From: Lolium rigidum
Lineage: Eukaryota; Streptophyta; Magnoliopsida; Poales; Poaceae
Length of the DNA stretch: 64,000 nucleotides
NCBI RefSeq assembly: GCF_022539505.1
Contig: NC_061514.1
Coordinates: forward strand, 221,797,837 to 221,861,836
Direction: 5' to 3'
Of the stretch, positions 33,030 to 43,600 are shown piece by piece. The notes under the pieces were generated by a model, which saw nothing but the letters and a program-made list of their open reading frames with translations, searched no databases and was not told the DNA's origin. The translations under genes and the position numbers were made by a program. Position 1 is the first letter of the stretch. Each line of letters starts with the position of its first letter.

Positions 33030-35433
33030 TGATGTCTACGCACGCTTCTATTCCTGTAGACAGTGTTGGGCCTCCAAGAGCAGAGGTTTGTAGAACAAGC
33101 AGCAAGTTTCCCTTAAGTGAATCACCCAAGGTTTATCGAACTCGAGGAGGTAGAGGTCAAAGATATTCCTCTCAAGCAACCCTGCAATTAAGATACAAGA
33201 AGTCTCTTGTGTCCCCAACACACCTAATACACTTGTCAGATGTATAGGTGCACTAGTTCGGCGAAGAGATATTAAAATGCAGGTGGTATAGATGAATATG
33301 AGTGGTAATAACAATCTGAAATAAATATGGCAGCAAGTAAACATGCAGTAGAACAGTAAGTAAGCAGTGTTTGCAGTATTGGAAACAAGGCCTTTTTTTT
33401 TTGATAACCATATATTAAGTCAGCAGGCCGCCTCATTAAAAACCTCCCAGTCCCCTTCGGTACCCTGGTGAGGAAAAGAGTGCGTCAAGAACCTGCTGCT
33501 TTTAATCCACAAACATCGAGTTACAATCAGCCCTCGAGCTGTGATCAAGAAAACCCGGAGGGTCAGCCTCCCAAGCAAAGGATCCTCCCGAATGCTCGCA
33601 AACTTTGCGCAGGAATGGGCCGCCCGGTTAGCCTCCCGCCGGGTATGACTAATACTGTAAGAAACTAAACCACTCACTAGCTCACTAATCTCATCTAAAA
33701 TAGGCCCGATCACGGACCGATCACCCAGCCTACCATGCCATCTACGAACAAGATCAGCGCAGTCCACTTCAAACACCACTCTAGTAAAAACATTCCGAAC
33801 GAGCATAAGATGCCGCATCACGAAGCGCGAGAGCTTCAGCTGTGAGGGGATCAGAGATGCCCTCATAAAATTTTCCAAGAGCTCCACGAAAAGACACGAC
33901 ATCCCGTGCAACAACTCCCGTCGCCGCAGAGTTGTTTTCCCCCCAAATGGCACCATCCGAGTTGATTTTAACACTGTCCGTCGGTGGTTTCTGCCATTTA
34001 CAAGAAGGCCTAGCTGACTTAGGCAAATCATTGTCAACTGGTAGTTCAAGTGCTTGCAGAGTCTCCCTGACCACTTCCATAGTCTTCCCCGGATTGTAAC
34101 CAGCTTCACCATGTGTCGATTGTTTCTCGAAGACCATATCGAGTACATAACTCGTGATAATAACTCGCTCTCGCCTTTGTGTTGATCAACGGGTCACATA
34201 AAATATCCCTTGACCATGTAGCTGGGTGCAATCTCGGCAATTTCACTAAGAGCAAATCTTTTGCCATATCCCAAAACAATTTTGCATGGTTGCACTCAAT
34301 CAGCGCATGCATCAAAGTTTCGGATTCCGCCTTACAGATTCCACAGGTGCTGTTTTCCCTAGGGATCCTACTTTCACTAGTGGACACTCTCAACATTGAT
34401 CACATAATAAATAAATAAATAAATGCTACTTTCTACACTCTCTTGTTGGATAACAAACACCATCCATTGTGTAGGGCTACAAGAGCTCCCTCAAGCCGGA
34501 GTAAACAAGCTCCACAACATTCGGAATTCGTATTTAAGTAACCTCTAGAGTGCATAATAGACCGTTGCCATTTAGACCGAGTACTAACATAGCATACACA
34601 CCGTCACCAATAGCTATGAAAGGGGGAATAGATCGCATCAATATTATCATAGTAATAGTTAACTCCATAATCTACAAGAGATTACAATCATAACCTACGC
34701 CAAGTACTACATGATGCACACACCGTCACCTTTACATCATGAAGGAGGAATAGACTACTTTAATAACATCACTAGAGTAGCACATAGATTAATAGTGATA
34801 CAAAGCTTGTCATATGGATCTCAATCATGCAAGGCAGCTCATGAGATCATTGTATTGAGGAACATGAGAGAGAGATTAACCACATAGCTACCGGTAGAGC
34901 CCTCAACCTCGGGGGAGAACTACTCCCTCCTCATCATGGGAGACAACAACGGCGATGGAGATGATGGTGGTGTCGATGGAGATGGATTCCGGGGGCACTT
35001 CCCCGTCCCGGCGGCGTGCCGGAACAGAGACTTCTGTCCCCCGAACTTGACTTCGCGATGGCGGCGGCTGCGTAACTTTTCTCGTCCCGTGGCTTATGTT
35101 TTTAGGGTTTTCGAGGCGGAGAGAATATATAGGCGGAAGGGCAGCCTCGGAGGGTTCCCGACGGTCCCACACCATAGGGGGCGCGCCGCCCCCCTTGGCC
35201 GCGCCGCCATGTGGGGTGGGGCCCCCAGGGCTCCCCTCTGGTCCCTCTCCGGCTCTCTGGAAGCTTCCGTGGAAAATAGGAAGTATGGCTTTTGTTTTGT
35301 CCAATTCCGAGAATATTTCCTGTGTAAGATTTCTGGAACCAAAAACAGCAGAAAACAGGAACTGGCACTTCGGCATCTTGTTAATAGGTTAGTTCCGGAA
35401 AATGCATAAAATCATCATAAAGTGTGAGCAAAA
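33030..35433 (-). repeat. 5' LTR of element D, with LINE insertion and truncated end
   Basis: Matches the D 3' LTR from TGATGTCTACGC onward. A LINE fragment interrupts it at 33394-34357. At its outer end it stops after GTGAGCAAAA (35433); the final 66 bases present in the other LTR (22617-22682) are missing and the satellite array starts at once. A candidate TATA box lies at 35126-35131 on the minus strand. Confidence 0.86.
33394..34357 (-). pseudogene. 5'-truncated LINE tail (zinc-binding RT end plus RNase H)
   Basis: Minus strand: a CGICKAESETLMHALIEC-type zinc-binding domain of plant L1-like reverse transcriptases (near 34340-34250), then an RNase H domain (VKINSDGA near 33970, ALALRDAA near 33830, VVFEVDCADLV near 33770), then a poly-A tail (plus-strand T run 33393-33402). 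The reading moves between frames at about 34110-34140 and 33780, so it is not functional. The insertion is dated after D because the other D LTR lacks it. Target duplication is at most 3 bp (CCT). Confidence 0.85.
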
Positions 35434-37985
35434 CATTTTAGAGTGACTAAGAAGGATCCAGACTTACGTTTTCATTTTCATGTTTTAAACTTGTTCAAAT
35501 CTAGGTCAAACCTAGGATTTGACCAAGATTCAAATGGGCATAAAAATTCAAAAAAAATCAAAAAAATGAAAAACCAACGAACATATAGTCTTCTTATGTC
35601 ATATAGTAAGCATTCAAGTTGATAAACAAGCATGTCTAGACATATTCAAACCCGACAAATCATGTATCTACCCCCTAACCCTAAACTCTGTCTTATGAAG
35701 TCAAGCATGAAGAGAAGTGGTTTTGGGTTTCAAACATTGAGATTTCAAGAACCCACCAAAAGCTTCATTTTAGAATGACTAAGAAGGATCCAGGCTTACC
35801 TTTTCATTTTCATGTTTTAAACTTGTTTAAATCTTGGTCAAACCTAGGATTTGACCAAGATTCAAATCGGCATAAAAATTCAAAAAATCAATAAAAATCG
35901 AAAACCAAAGCACATAGCCTGCTTATGTCATATATAGTAAGCACTCAAGTTGATAAACAAGGTCTAGGCATATTCAAAATAGAAAAAGCATGTATCTACC
36001 CCCTAACCCTTAACTCATGAAGTCAAGCACGAAGAGAAGTGGTTTTGGGTTTCAGACATGGAAATTTCAAAAACTTCCCAAAATCTTAATTTTAGAGTGA
36101 ATAAGAAGGATCCAAGCTTACCTTTCGATCTTCATGTTTTAAATTAACTTGTTTAAATCTTGGTCAAACCTAGGATTTCACGATTCAAATGGGCATAAAC
36201 ATTCAGAAAAATCAAAAAAATGAAAAACCAAAGCACATAGTATTCTTATGTCATATAGTAAGAATTCAAGTTGATAAACAAGGTCTAGACATATTCGAAC
36301 CAGACAAATCATGTATATACACCTAACCCTAAACTTTGTTTTATGAAGTCAAGCATGAAGAGAAGTGGTTTTGGGTTTCAAACATGGAAATTTCAAAAAC
36401 TTCCCAAAAGCTTAATTTTAGAGTGACTAAGAATTATCCAAGCTTAACTTTTCATTTTCATGTTTATGCTTCTTTAAATCTTGGTCAAACATAAGATTTG
36501 ACCAAGATTCAAATGGGCATAAACATTCAGAAAAAATTTAAAAATAAAAAACCAACACACATATAGTCTTCTTATGTCATATAGTAAGCATTCAAGTTGA
36601 TAAACAAGCATGTCTAGACATATTCAAACCCGACAAATCATGTATCTACACCCTAACCCTAAACTTTGTCTTATGAAGTCAAGCATGAAGAGAAATGGTT
36701 TTGGGTTTCAAACATGGAAATTTCGAGAACCCCCCAAAGCTTCATTTTAGAGTGACTAAGAAGTATCCAGGCTTACCTTTTCATTTTCATGTTTTAAACT
36801 TGTTTAAATCTTGGTCAAACCTAGGATTTGACCAAGACTCAAATGGGCATAAAAATTCAGGAAAAAATCAAAAGAATTATAAACCAAAGCACATAGCATT
36901 ATTATGTCATATAGTAAGCATTAAAGTTGATAAACAAGGTCTAGACATATTCAAACCAGAAAAATCATGTATATATCTACCCCTATCCCTAAACTTTGTC
37001 TTATGAAGTCATCATGAAGAGAAGTGATTTTGGGTTTCAAACATGAAAATTTCAAGAACATCCCAAAAGCTGCTTCATTTTAGAGTGACTAAGAAGGATC
37101 CAGGCTTACCTTTTCATTTTCATATTTTATACTTGTTTAAATCCTGGTTAAACCAAGGATTTGACCAAGATTCAAATGGGCATAAAATTAAGAAAAAAAT
37201 CAGAAGAATGAAAAACAAAAGCACATAGTCTTCTTATGTCATATAGTAAGCATTCAAGTTGATAAACAAGGTTTAGACATATTCAAACCAGACAAATCAT
37301 GTATCTACCCCCTAACCCTGAACTCGGTCGATCTTATGAAGTCTAGCATGAAGAGAAGTCGTATTGCTTTCAAACATGGAAATTTCAAGAACCTCCCAAA
37401 AGCTTCATTTTAGAGTGACTAAAAAAGATCCAGGCTTGCCTTTTCATTTCATGTTTAAAATTGTTTAAATCTTGGTCAAACCTAGCTAGTATTTGACCAA
37501 GATTCAAACGGGCATAAAATTCAAAAAAACCAGAAAAATGAAAAAACCAAAGCACATAGCCTTCTTATGTCATATATAGTAAGCATTCAAGTTGATAAAC
37601 AAGGTCTAGACATATTCAAAACAGAAAAAGCATGTATCTACCCCCTAACCCTTAACTATGTCTTATGAAGTCAAGCATGAAGAGAAGTGATTTTGGGTTT
37701 CAAACATGGAAGTTTCAAAAACTTCCCAAAAGCTTAATTTTAGAGTGACTAGGAAGGATCCAGGCTTACCTTTTCATTTTCATGTTTTAAGTTCGTTTAA
37801 ATCATGGTCAAACCTAGGATTTGACCAAGATTCAAATGGGCATAAAACTTCAGAAAAAAATAAAAAAAATGAAAAACCAAAGCACATAGTCTTCTTACGT
37901 CATATATATAGTAAGCATTCAAGTTGATAAACAAGGTCTAGACATATTCAAACCAGACAAATCATGTATCTACCCCCAACCCTAA
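35434..37985 (+). repeat. Satellite-like array of eight units of about 328 bp
   Basis: Units begin at about 35436, 35767, 36090, 36416, 36744, 37077, 37407 and 37737 (spacing 323-333). Each has TTTTAGAGTGACTAAGAAGG, GTCATATAGTAAGCATTCAA, a run like CCCTAACCCTAAAC, and AAGCATGAAGAGAAGTGG. Most units carry the inverted repeat CTTGGTCAAA/TTTGACCAAG around CCTAGGA. Frames inside are short and not conserved as protein. It may be the internal repeat array of an old CACTA-type transposon or a local satellite. Confidence 0.85.
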
Positions 37986-39000
37986 ACTATATTTTGGGGG
38001 ATTTCTTCGACGAAGTTATAACACACCTACATTTCAAATTGGAATTACTTTCAGTAAATCAGCATAAAGTCATTTAAATTTGCGAAACTAGCTAGAAAGC
38101 ACTAAAACCGTAAAAGTTTGTAATTGTCACTAAAATATGGCGTAATTTATCTTAAAAATGTAGAGGTTCCATTTTGACCCGTATCTTATGTACCCCATTC
38201 ACAAAATAAACATATTTTGTCATCTATAAAATGAAAAATTATTTTTTATACCGAAAAGTTGAAAAGTCTAGTCATCAACATTGTTGGGAATGGCAAGATG
38301 CACCACCATGCCCAATTTGGGCACATTATAACAAACTATGCCACAAATATGGCCATAACTATATCATTTGGCTTGCAAACCATGAATCTTCATACACGAT
38401 AGTCCGTTTTGTGAAGACATTTTGTTTTTCACTACCCTATCACATGTTTCTTATTTTCCCTGTCAACTAACACATACAAGCACATTCCATGCGGAAGGGT
38501 TTCATTTTTGAGGTTTTCGTCATTTTCATTTATTTATTTCAAAACCAGGTCAAAATAGTCGACATGATTATCCATGCAAAGGGGTTGAATATTTCAGTAC
38601 TATCACTGGTTTCTATATATAGTAAGTAATATGTATATAAAAATGATTTTTGGAGACTTGTAGGACCAAGTTATAACACACCTACAGTTCAAATTTGAAT
38701 TACTTTCAATAAATCAACATAAAGTCATTTAAACGTGCAAAACTAGCTAGAAAGCACTAAAAACCGTAAATTTGGGAATTGGCATTAAAATATGGCCTAA
38801 TTTATTTTAAAAATGTAGAGGCGCCATTTTGACCCATATCTTATGTACCCCATGCACAAAATAAACATATTTTATCATCTAGAAAATAAAAAATGATTTT
38901 TATACCGAAAACTTGAAAAGTCTAGTCATCAACATTGTTAGAAATGGCAAGATGCACCACCATGCCCAATTAGGGAACACTATAACAAACTATGTTGTAC
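37986..39000 (+). repeat. Tandem 655-bp repeat, one full and one partial unit
   Basis: 38015 onward (GTTATAACACACCTAC) recurs at 38670, a period of 655 bases. Shared blocks include TGTAGAGG..CCATTTTGACCC, AGTCTAGTCATCAACATTGT and AAGATGCACCACCATGCCCA. A third fragment lies at 5476-5745. No coding sequence is seen. Such sequence resembles grass CACTA internal repeats as I recall them, but no CACTA terminus is visible here. Confidence 0.75.
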
Positions 39001-39367
39001 AGGGAGAATCAAACTTGGTAATATGAACTATGATATTGAACAAAACGTTATATTTGGTTTACCCTTTGAACTTCCTAACTTACCACAACATTGACTTCTT
39101 ATGTTTATTTACAAATAGATATTTTAATATCCCATTGTTGTGCAATAATATATATTTTTATCTCAAATCAATTAGCATTTGATTTTTAAAAAATACCATA
39201 ATAATTCACGAGAAAGCGTTGAACAAGTTTCAAAATGTAATTTTATACTTTATATGATCAATAATAAACTTAAATTAAATTGGATTTCAAAGTTCAGATT
39301 TTATAAGCGAATAAAGTTTCATGTTGCAGACTATGTATTAGCTTGACGGGCACCCCTAGAATAAAGT
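39001..39367. other. AT-rich spacer
   Basis: AT-rich, without a frame, a repeat or a recognised motif that I can support. Confidence 0.5.
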
Positions 39368-39706
39368 AGGTCGGTCACTTACATGTAGTTACCATGCATG
39401 TAGGTCCCACACATCAGTGAGCACAAGTCACGTGCGGTAGGTAGGCAAACTCCCAGCAATCTTCTTTGTCAAGTAAAGACGCATCGTCAAGACTCTCTCT
39501 CTCTCTCTCTCCCTTTTGTCGCTGAAAAAAAAGAATATTAGACGGGCACATAGCCTGCACTGCTGGTCTACAGAACTGAAACCCTGTGTGCTAGTCAACA
39601 TCACTCACCGAAAAAAGTGAACCATTTCTTTTCACCATAAATAACAGCGGCCCCGTGAGGCACTGCTCTCCCTTTCTCTTTCTCCTTCCGTGTGATCCCT
39701 CTTCCA
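39368..39706 (-). repeat. Inverted partner of the 6058-6690 segment
   Basis: Reverse complement matches 6058-6690 at both ends, without the poly-T insertion. It contains a CT microsatellite at about 39495-39514. Its right part also looks like a plant promoter and CT-rich leader (next entry). Confidence 0.6.
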
Positions 39707-39872
39707 CCTTTTATCCTTTGCACGAAACTCCACTTATTGTTGTCATTGTTGCACAGAACACTCACTTACCTTGTTCTTTTGCACATATCACCAACTCATG
39801 TATTTGTTGCCCAAATGTCTAAATCTGTGGCTAAGCTACTTAACTCTAAATCTGATGACCGGGACCTAGAAG
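39638..39872 (+). promoter_or_regulatory. Candidate promoter and short first exon
   Basis: CCATAAATAACA near 39638-39649 could be a TATA box. It is followed by a CT-rich leader and an ATG at 39815 opening MSKSVAKLLNSKSDDRDLE, ending at a possible splice donor AG|GTAGTG (39871-39878). No matching downstream exon is recognised. It could be a gene fragment or chance; the family is unknown. Confidence 0.3.
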
Positions 39873-39922
39873 GTAGTGGTAATATCCATTGTCATTGTGT
39901 AGTGTGTTTTTTAGAACTCTAA

Positions 39923-40084
39923 AAGAATATGAAAATATTTTAGCAATTGAAATAATATAAATTAACTAATATGGGATAGTCATGAAATATATTTTCTACT
40001 ATCCGGCCAATAGCAAGTGTCATGAAATATATTCATTGTAAACTTAGTGATAATCACTCGAGTTTGATATGAATGTCCTAGCTA
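39923..40084. other. AT-rich spacer without recognised features
   Basis: Short AT-rich stretch in which I see no gene or repeat. Confidence 0.4.
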
Positions 40085-40257
40085 GCTAAGGGCATATCCC
40101 ACTATATATGTTGTCCACAAGACCAACCAACAAGCAAAAGGTATTCCATGAGGAAAGTTTCTTATGGGTGACTTTCATCTCTGCCGCAAAACACGTGCCG
40201 AAATTGTTGGCGCGTCCCATTTTCAAGCTACCCCGAAACCTGCGGTTTGCCCGTCGG

Positions 40258-40618
40258 CCTATAAATATCGGTCCACAGAGGATATTTCCCAGTAAAGCAC
40301 AATTCGAACACCACATCGTTCTCATGCTTCTACCAGGCACACTCCCACGACGACGGTCGTGCCCCACCGCCCCTCCTCACCATCACTGCCTCCTCACCGG
40401 CCACCATAGTGACCGACCATGTTTTACCGGCTCCCTTGCACTATCTAGCAAGCCGAATTAGCTTCCTCGACGCCGACGTTGACCGCACCATATTTGCTCC
40501 GGATATGCTTCCCCGACTCTGTAGTCTACCTCACCGGAGATCAAGATGGGCAAAAAACGCGGCCCCAAAGTTGACCACCCCCAACCAAAGAGTAAATCCG
40601 CCCTGGCCTCAGACGAAG
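40258..40618 (+). promoter_or_regulatory. Candidate promoter and short first exon
   Basis: A good TATA box, CCTATAAATATC (40258-40269), lies upstream of a C-rich leader. An ATG at 40546 opens MGKKRGPKVDHPQPKSKSAL and reaches a possible donor GAAG|GTTGATG at 40618/40619. Upstream ATGs in the leader (for example 40326) argue against efficient use. The basic, proline-rich start looks like a plant nuclear protein N-terminus, but no domain is present and no further exon is recognised. It is probably a gene fragment. Confidence 0.35.
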
Positions 40619-41099
40619 GTTGATGAATACTTTACATGTACGCTTTTGTTATATGCATTTGATTTCTGACACTAGTTTTCGTTGCTTTCTTGCAATGCAT
40701 TCTTGCCGATATTAGATCAGTGTAGATAGTTGTTTGCCGCTTAGCTATATGAGATCTTAACCTTATATCCGCTGATCGAGAGGAAGATCGAGGTTATGTC
40801 CGCTTTCGTTATGCATTTCTTTTCCAAGAATCACTTCTGTGTGATATGTTTTGGGGGTTTGAAGTATGCATTTTACAAAGGTTATGATAGCAGTCAAGAT
40901 AGCCGAGCAATTTGTTGATAGCATTAAACTGCCTGTATTTATTTTATCTCGGAACTCTGCTGATCGTAACCTTACATCTGCTGATGGAGAGGTAGAGCTT
41001 ATGTCCGCTTTTGTTGCGTATTTCTGTTCCAAATATAACTTTTTTTCGGTACTTTTTTGGGGTTTGAAGTGTACTACCTCCACCCCAAACCTGAAGGCT

Positions 41100-43265
41100 C
41101 ACTACACCAAGAACCCCTCTATTGCAATATATACTTAGCAACGGCATCAATATTGGTTGCAAATTTTTATAATAGATACACATGTATGCGTTGCAGATTA
41201 TATCCGTTGTATGCTACACATATTGCAATCGGCAGAAGAACTTTTTGAGGCCGGCCCACTAATCACGTATCATTACTTAACCTCAAAGTTAACCACGCAT
41301 GCCACAAACCCACGTCCGCGCGGCCGCGCTCGACAGTTCCGCTTCTCCCCTTTCCTAAACCTAGCCGCCTCTCTCTGCCCCTTCAATCGCCATGGCGAGC
41401 AGGGCCTCCGATTCTGCTCACGCTGATCTCCCTCTCCTCGCTTCCGATAGATAGGAGTCAGGTCGGTGATGTCTCGAAGGGATGAATCGCCTACATCTTC
41501 GCGTTCGCAAACCATGAGATCCTCTAAATCCGCGGAACAATTCCAGTGCGGCCAAGATGGATTCGGGATACTCCATGATCTGGTGGTTTCTAGAAGAATC
41601 GGGGCGGTGAATTGGCACAGGAGAGCGGCAGAGAAAGGGCTCGACAGAGGTTCAGGCTTAAGGTGCAATTTCTTTTTCTAACTCCCATCTCGTATTCCCT
41701 TGGCTTGACGTCTTCATCAGTTTTCCAGGAATTTTGTGCATCCGTGACCAGTCATGTCGCCAGCAGCTCATTGTGTGCAGTAATATGTTCCCCGTTTGGA
41801 TTGGTTAGATAAGGAGCGTTGGAATCTCTAGCCTTGTTTCCATATTATAGCTTTCCAAGTTAACTATTTTGGTCGTGCTAGAGCTGACATTACCGATGCA
41901 GGATAATGTGCACTCAACAATGGAAATTGCCCAACATCTTCCTTTTGCTTAACAGGGTGCGGAAGAATCTGGAACAATGACATAGCTTCAAAGCTGTGCA
42001 GGAGTGCTACCGTCAACAAAATTCTGGCAGCATTAGGAATGTACAGTATATAAGGTAGAGCTCTGACGGTGATTTTCAAGCACTATCTCCCATGTCTTTG
42101 TCACTCTCAGCATTCTTAGTGAATGGATCAGGCTACCAATATGATAAGTACTCCTTTGAGTTAAATCATATTGTGATTGTGTTTCAGCTGATTTAAGTTG
42201 TTGTGAATCAATGCACCACAATTTATTTACTGCCTGTCTGTTATATGGACATGCCTGTGAGGTTAACTGTTTTGCTTCAGATACTGTATTTACTATTCTA
42301 CTGATTAGTTAATTAAGAAATTTGATCTGCTGTTAGATGAGCCATCTTGTTAAACTAAAGATTTCAATCTTCTGTTTCATGGATTTGTTCAGATTCTTTT
42401 TATTCATTTTTTTTTTGTATTTATATCGGGTAACCACTGCGTCTTGTTTGTCTGATGAGCTATATATCAAATGCCACAGGATAAAAAAGGTCTTGTGCTG
42501 ACTTAGCTTTGGCATGTCACGAAGGTGAGTATATCTACAAATTATTAAGGAAGTGCTTCGTACAACTCACTATACCCTTGTTGAGACTCTTTGCCATCTT
42601 GACACTTAAAACAATATTTGTATTTGCAGGCCTTACATCCGCAAGACTAGCTATTTGGATATGAGCTCAGGATATGTTAGGCGAAATATTAAATTGACAT
42701 ATATAGACTAGGAAGAATGTCATATTTTGATGTAAGATTATATATTGTATCGAGTGGTGTTCCAAAATGCGTGTATATATGACTAGGCAGTGTATCATAT
42801 TATGCGTGTATATTGTATCATATTGTAAATTCACTACTCTTCAGGTGATTTTCATGTATGGGATGTTGTTACTCCAATAAATATTTAATTATATATAATG
42901 CAATGCATTTTTATTCTCTCATTTGTGTGTGTGATGTGGCATATCTAATTTGAACTTTATTCCGGCCGAGAAAAAAACTTTCATCTTCTAGAGCGATCAA
43001 ACACTCCAGCCTAGTAAATAGTAGTGTGAAATCAAATTTTCAATACGTACATGATGCATCTACCAACGGATACAGTTGTTGCTTTGGTTCTGTATTTATT
43101 TTGCAACGCCTATCTACTTGGTTTCCAACGCACGTATATGCGTTGCATTGTGCCTTTGCAACGCTCAAAAACGCAACGCATTTTTATCCGTTGGTACAGT
43201 CCCTAGCAACGCCTATATGGACATTTAGATACGCATAAGTGCGTAGAGAGGGTTTTCTTGTAGTG
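41100..43265. mobile_element. Small non-autonomous CACTA transposon
   Basis: 2166 bp. Left end CACTACACCAAGAACCCCTC; right end in reverse complement CACTACAAGAAAACCCTCTC. The 3-bp target duplication GCT is at 41097-41099 and 43266-43268, as expected for CACTA elements. Near both ends the words GCAACG/CGTTGC are repeated, as expected for subterminal transposase sites. No transposase frame is present. It inserted into the Stowaway MITE. Confidence 0.83.
41310..41700 (+). other. Gene-like fragment inside the CACTA element
   Basis: GC-rich, genic-looking sequence with a CT-rich leader (CTAGCCGCCTCTCTCTGCCC) and an ATG in good context (GCCATGGCG, 41392). That frame closes after 20 codons at 41454 unless spliced. 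A second open stretch (41466-41681) lies just downstream. I recognise no protein. Captured host gene pieces are common in CACTA elements, so this is a plausible capture. The remaining interior (41700-42990) is AT-rich without a visible gene. Confidence 0.35.
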
Positions 43266-43600
43266 GCTTATTTATAAAAGTCAAACAAAGTAAAGTTTGA
43301 CCAAACTTTCAGAACAATCTATCAAGAAATATAATATTTTGTAGATACCGTACGAAAATATATTCGTTATCTATTTAATGATATTAAATTTGTATTTTGC
43401 ATGTTAATGATTTTTGGTAAAAACTTCGGGATGGTAGTAGTACGTTTTACAAAGGTTATGATAGCAGTCAAGCTAGCAGAGCAATTTATTGATAGTATTA
43501 AACTGCCTGTATTTTTTTCTATTTGCAACTCTGTGTGCGCCATGTGGAATTGCATGCTCTAGCCAGTTCATCCAGTGAGGTTTTATCACTTAACACCAGA

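Larger units (their letters stand above)
7117..35433 (-). mobile_element. Element D: non-autonomous Athila-like LTR element, split by three insertions
   Basis: Minus-strand order: truncated 5' LTR (33030-35433), tRNA-Asp primer site (33001-33019), short leader, one orphan reading frame (26076-25249), about 2.5 kb of non-coding sequence, polypurine tract (22683-22697) and 3' LTR (22682-7117). No gag, protease, RT or integrase can be found. It is interrupted by A in the 3' LTR, by C in the leader and by a LINE tail in the 5' LTR. With these removed D is about 6.6 kb. Its structure parallels C, which lies inside it in the opposite orientation. It must have been mobilised by proteins from another element. 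Confidence 0.85.
41074..43440. mobile_element. Stowaway-type MITE, interrupted by a CACTA element
   Basis: TA target duplications at 41072-41073 and 43441-43442. Left end CTACCTCCACCCCAAA; right end reads CTACTACCATCCCGAA in reverse complement. The body has AAGTCAAAC and AAAGTTTGACCAAA typical of grass Stowaway elements. Without the inner insertion it is about 198 bp. It is non-coding and depends on mariner-type transposase. Confidence 0.78.
40758..43560 (+). repeat. Two units of about 210 bp, the second split by a MITE
   Basis: AACCTTATATCCGCTGATCG (40758) recurs as AACCTTACATCTGCTGATGG (about 40968). Each unit continues through TATGTCCGCTTT, GGGGTTTGAAGT and TTTTACAAAGGTTATGATAG. In unit 2 the MITE lies between GAAGTG (ending 41071) and CGTTTTACAAAGG (43443). 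Unit 1 at 40861-40880 is the unoccupied equivalent. The second unit ends near 43530. Confidence 0.75.

Noticed and set aside
36695..37006. 103-codon frame in the satellite array
   Set aside because: The frame is not kept in neighbouring units, which carry different frames and stops, so it is not a gene.
35434..37985. Possible CRISPR-like array
   Set aside because: Units of about 328 bp are near-identical over their whole length with no short repeat plus unique spacer pattern, in plant DNA.
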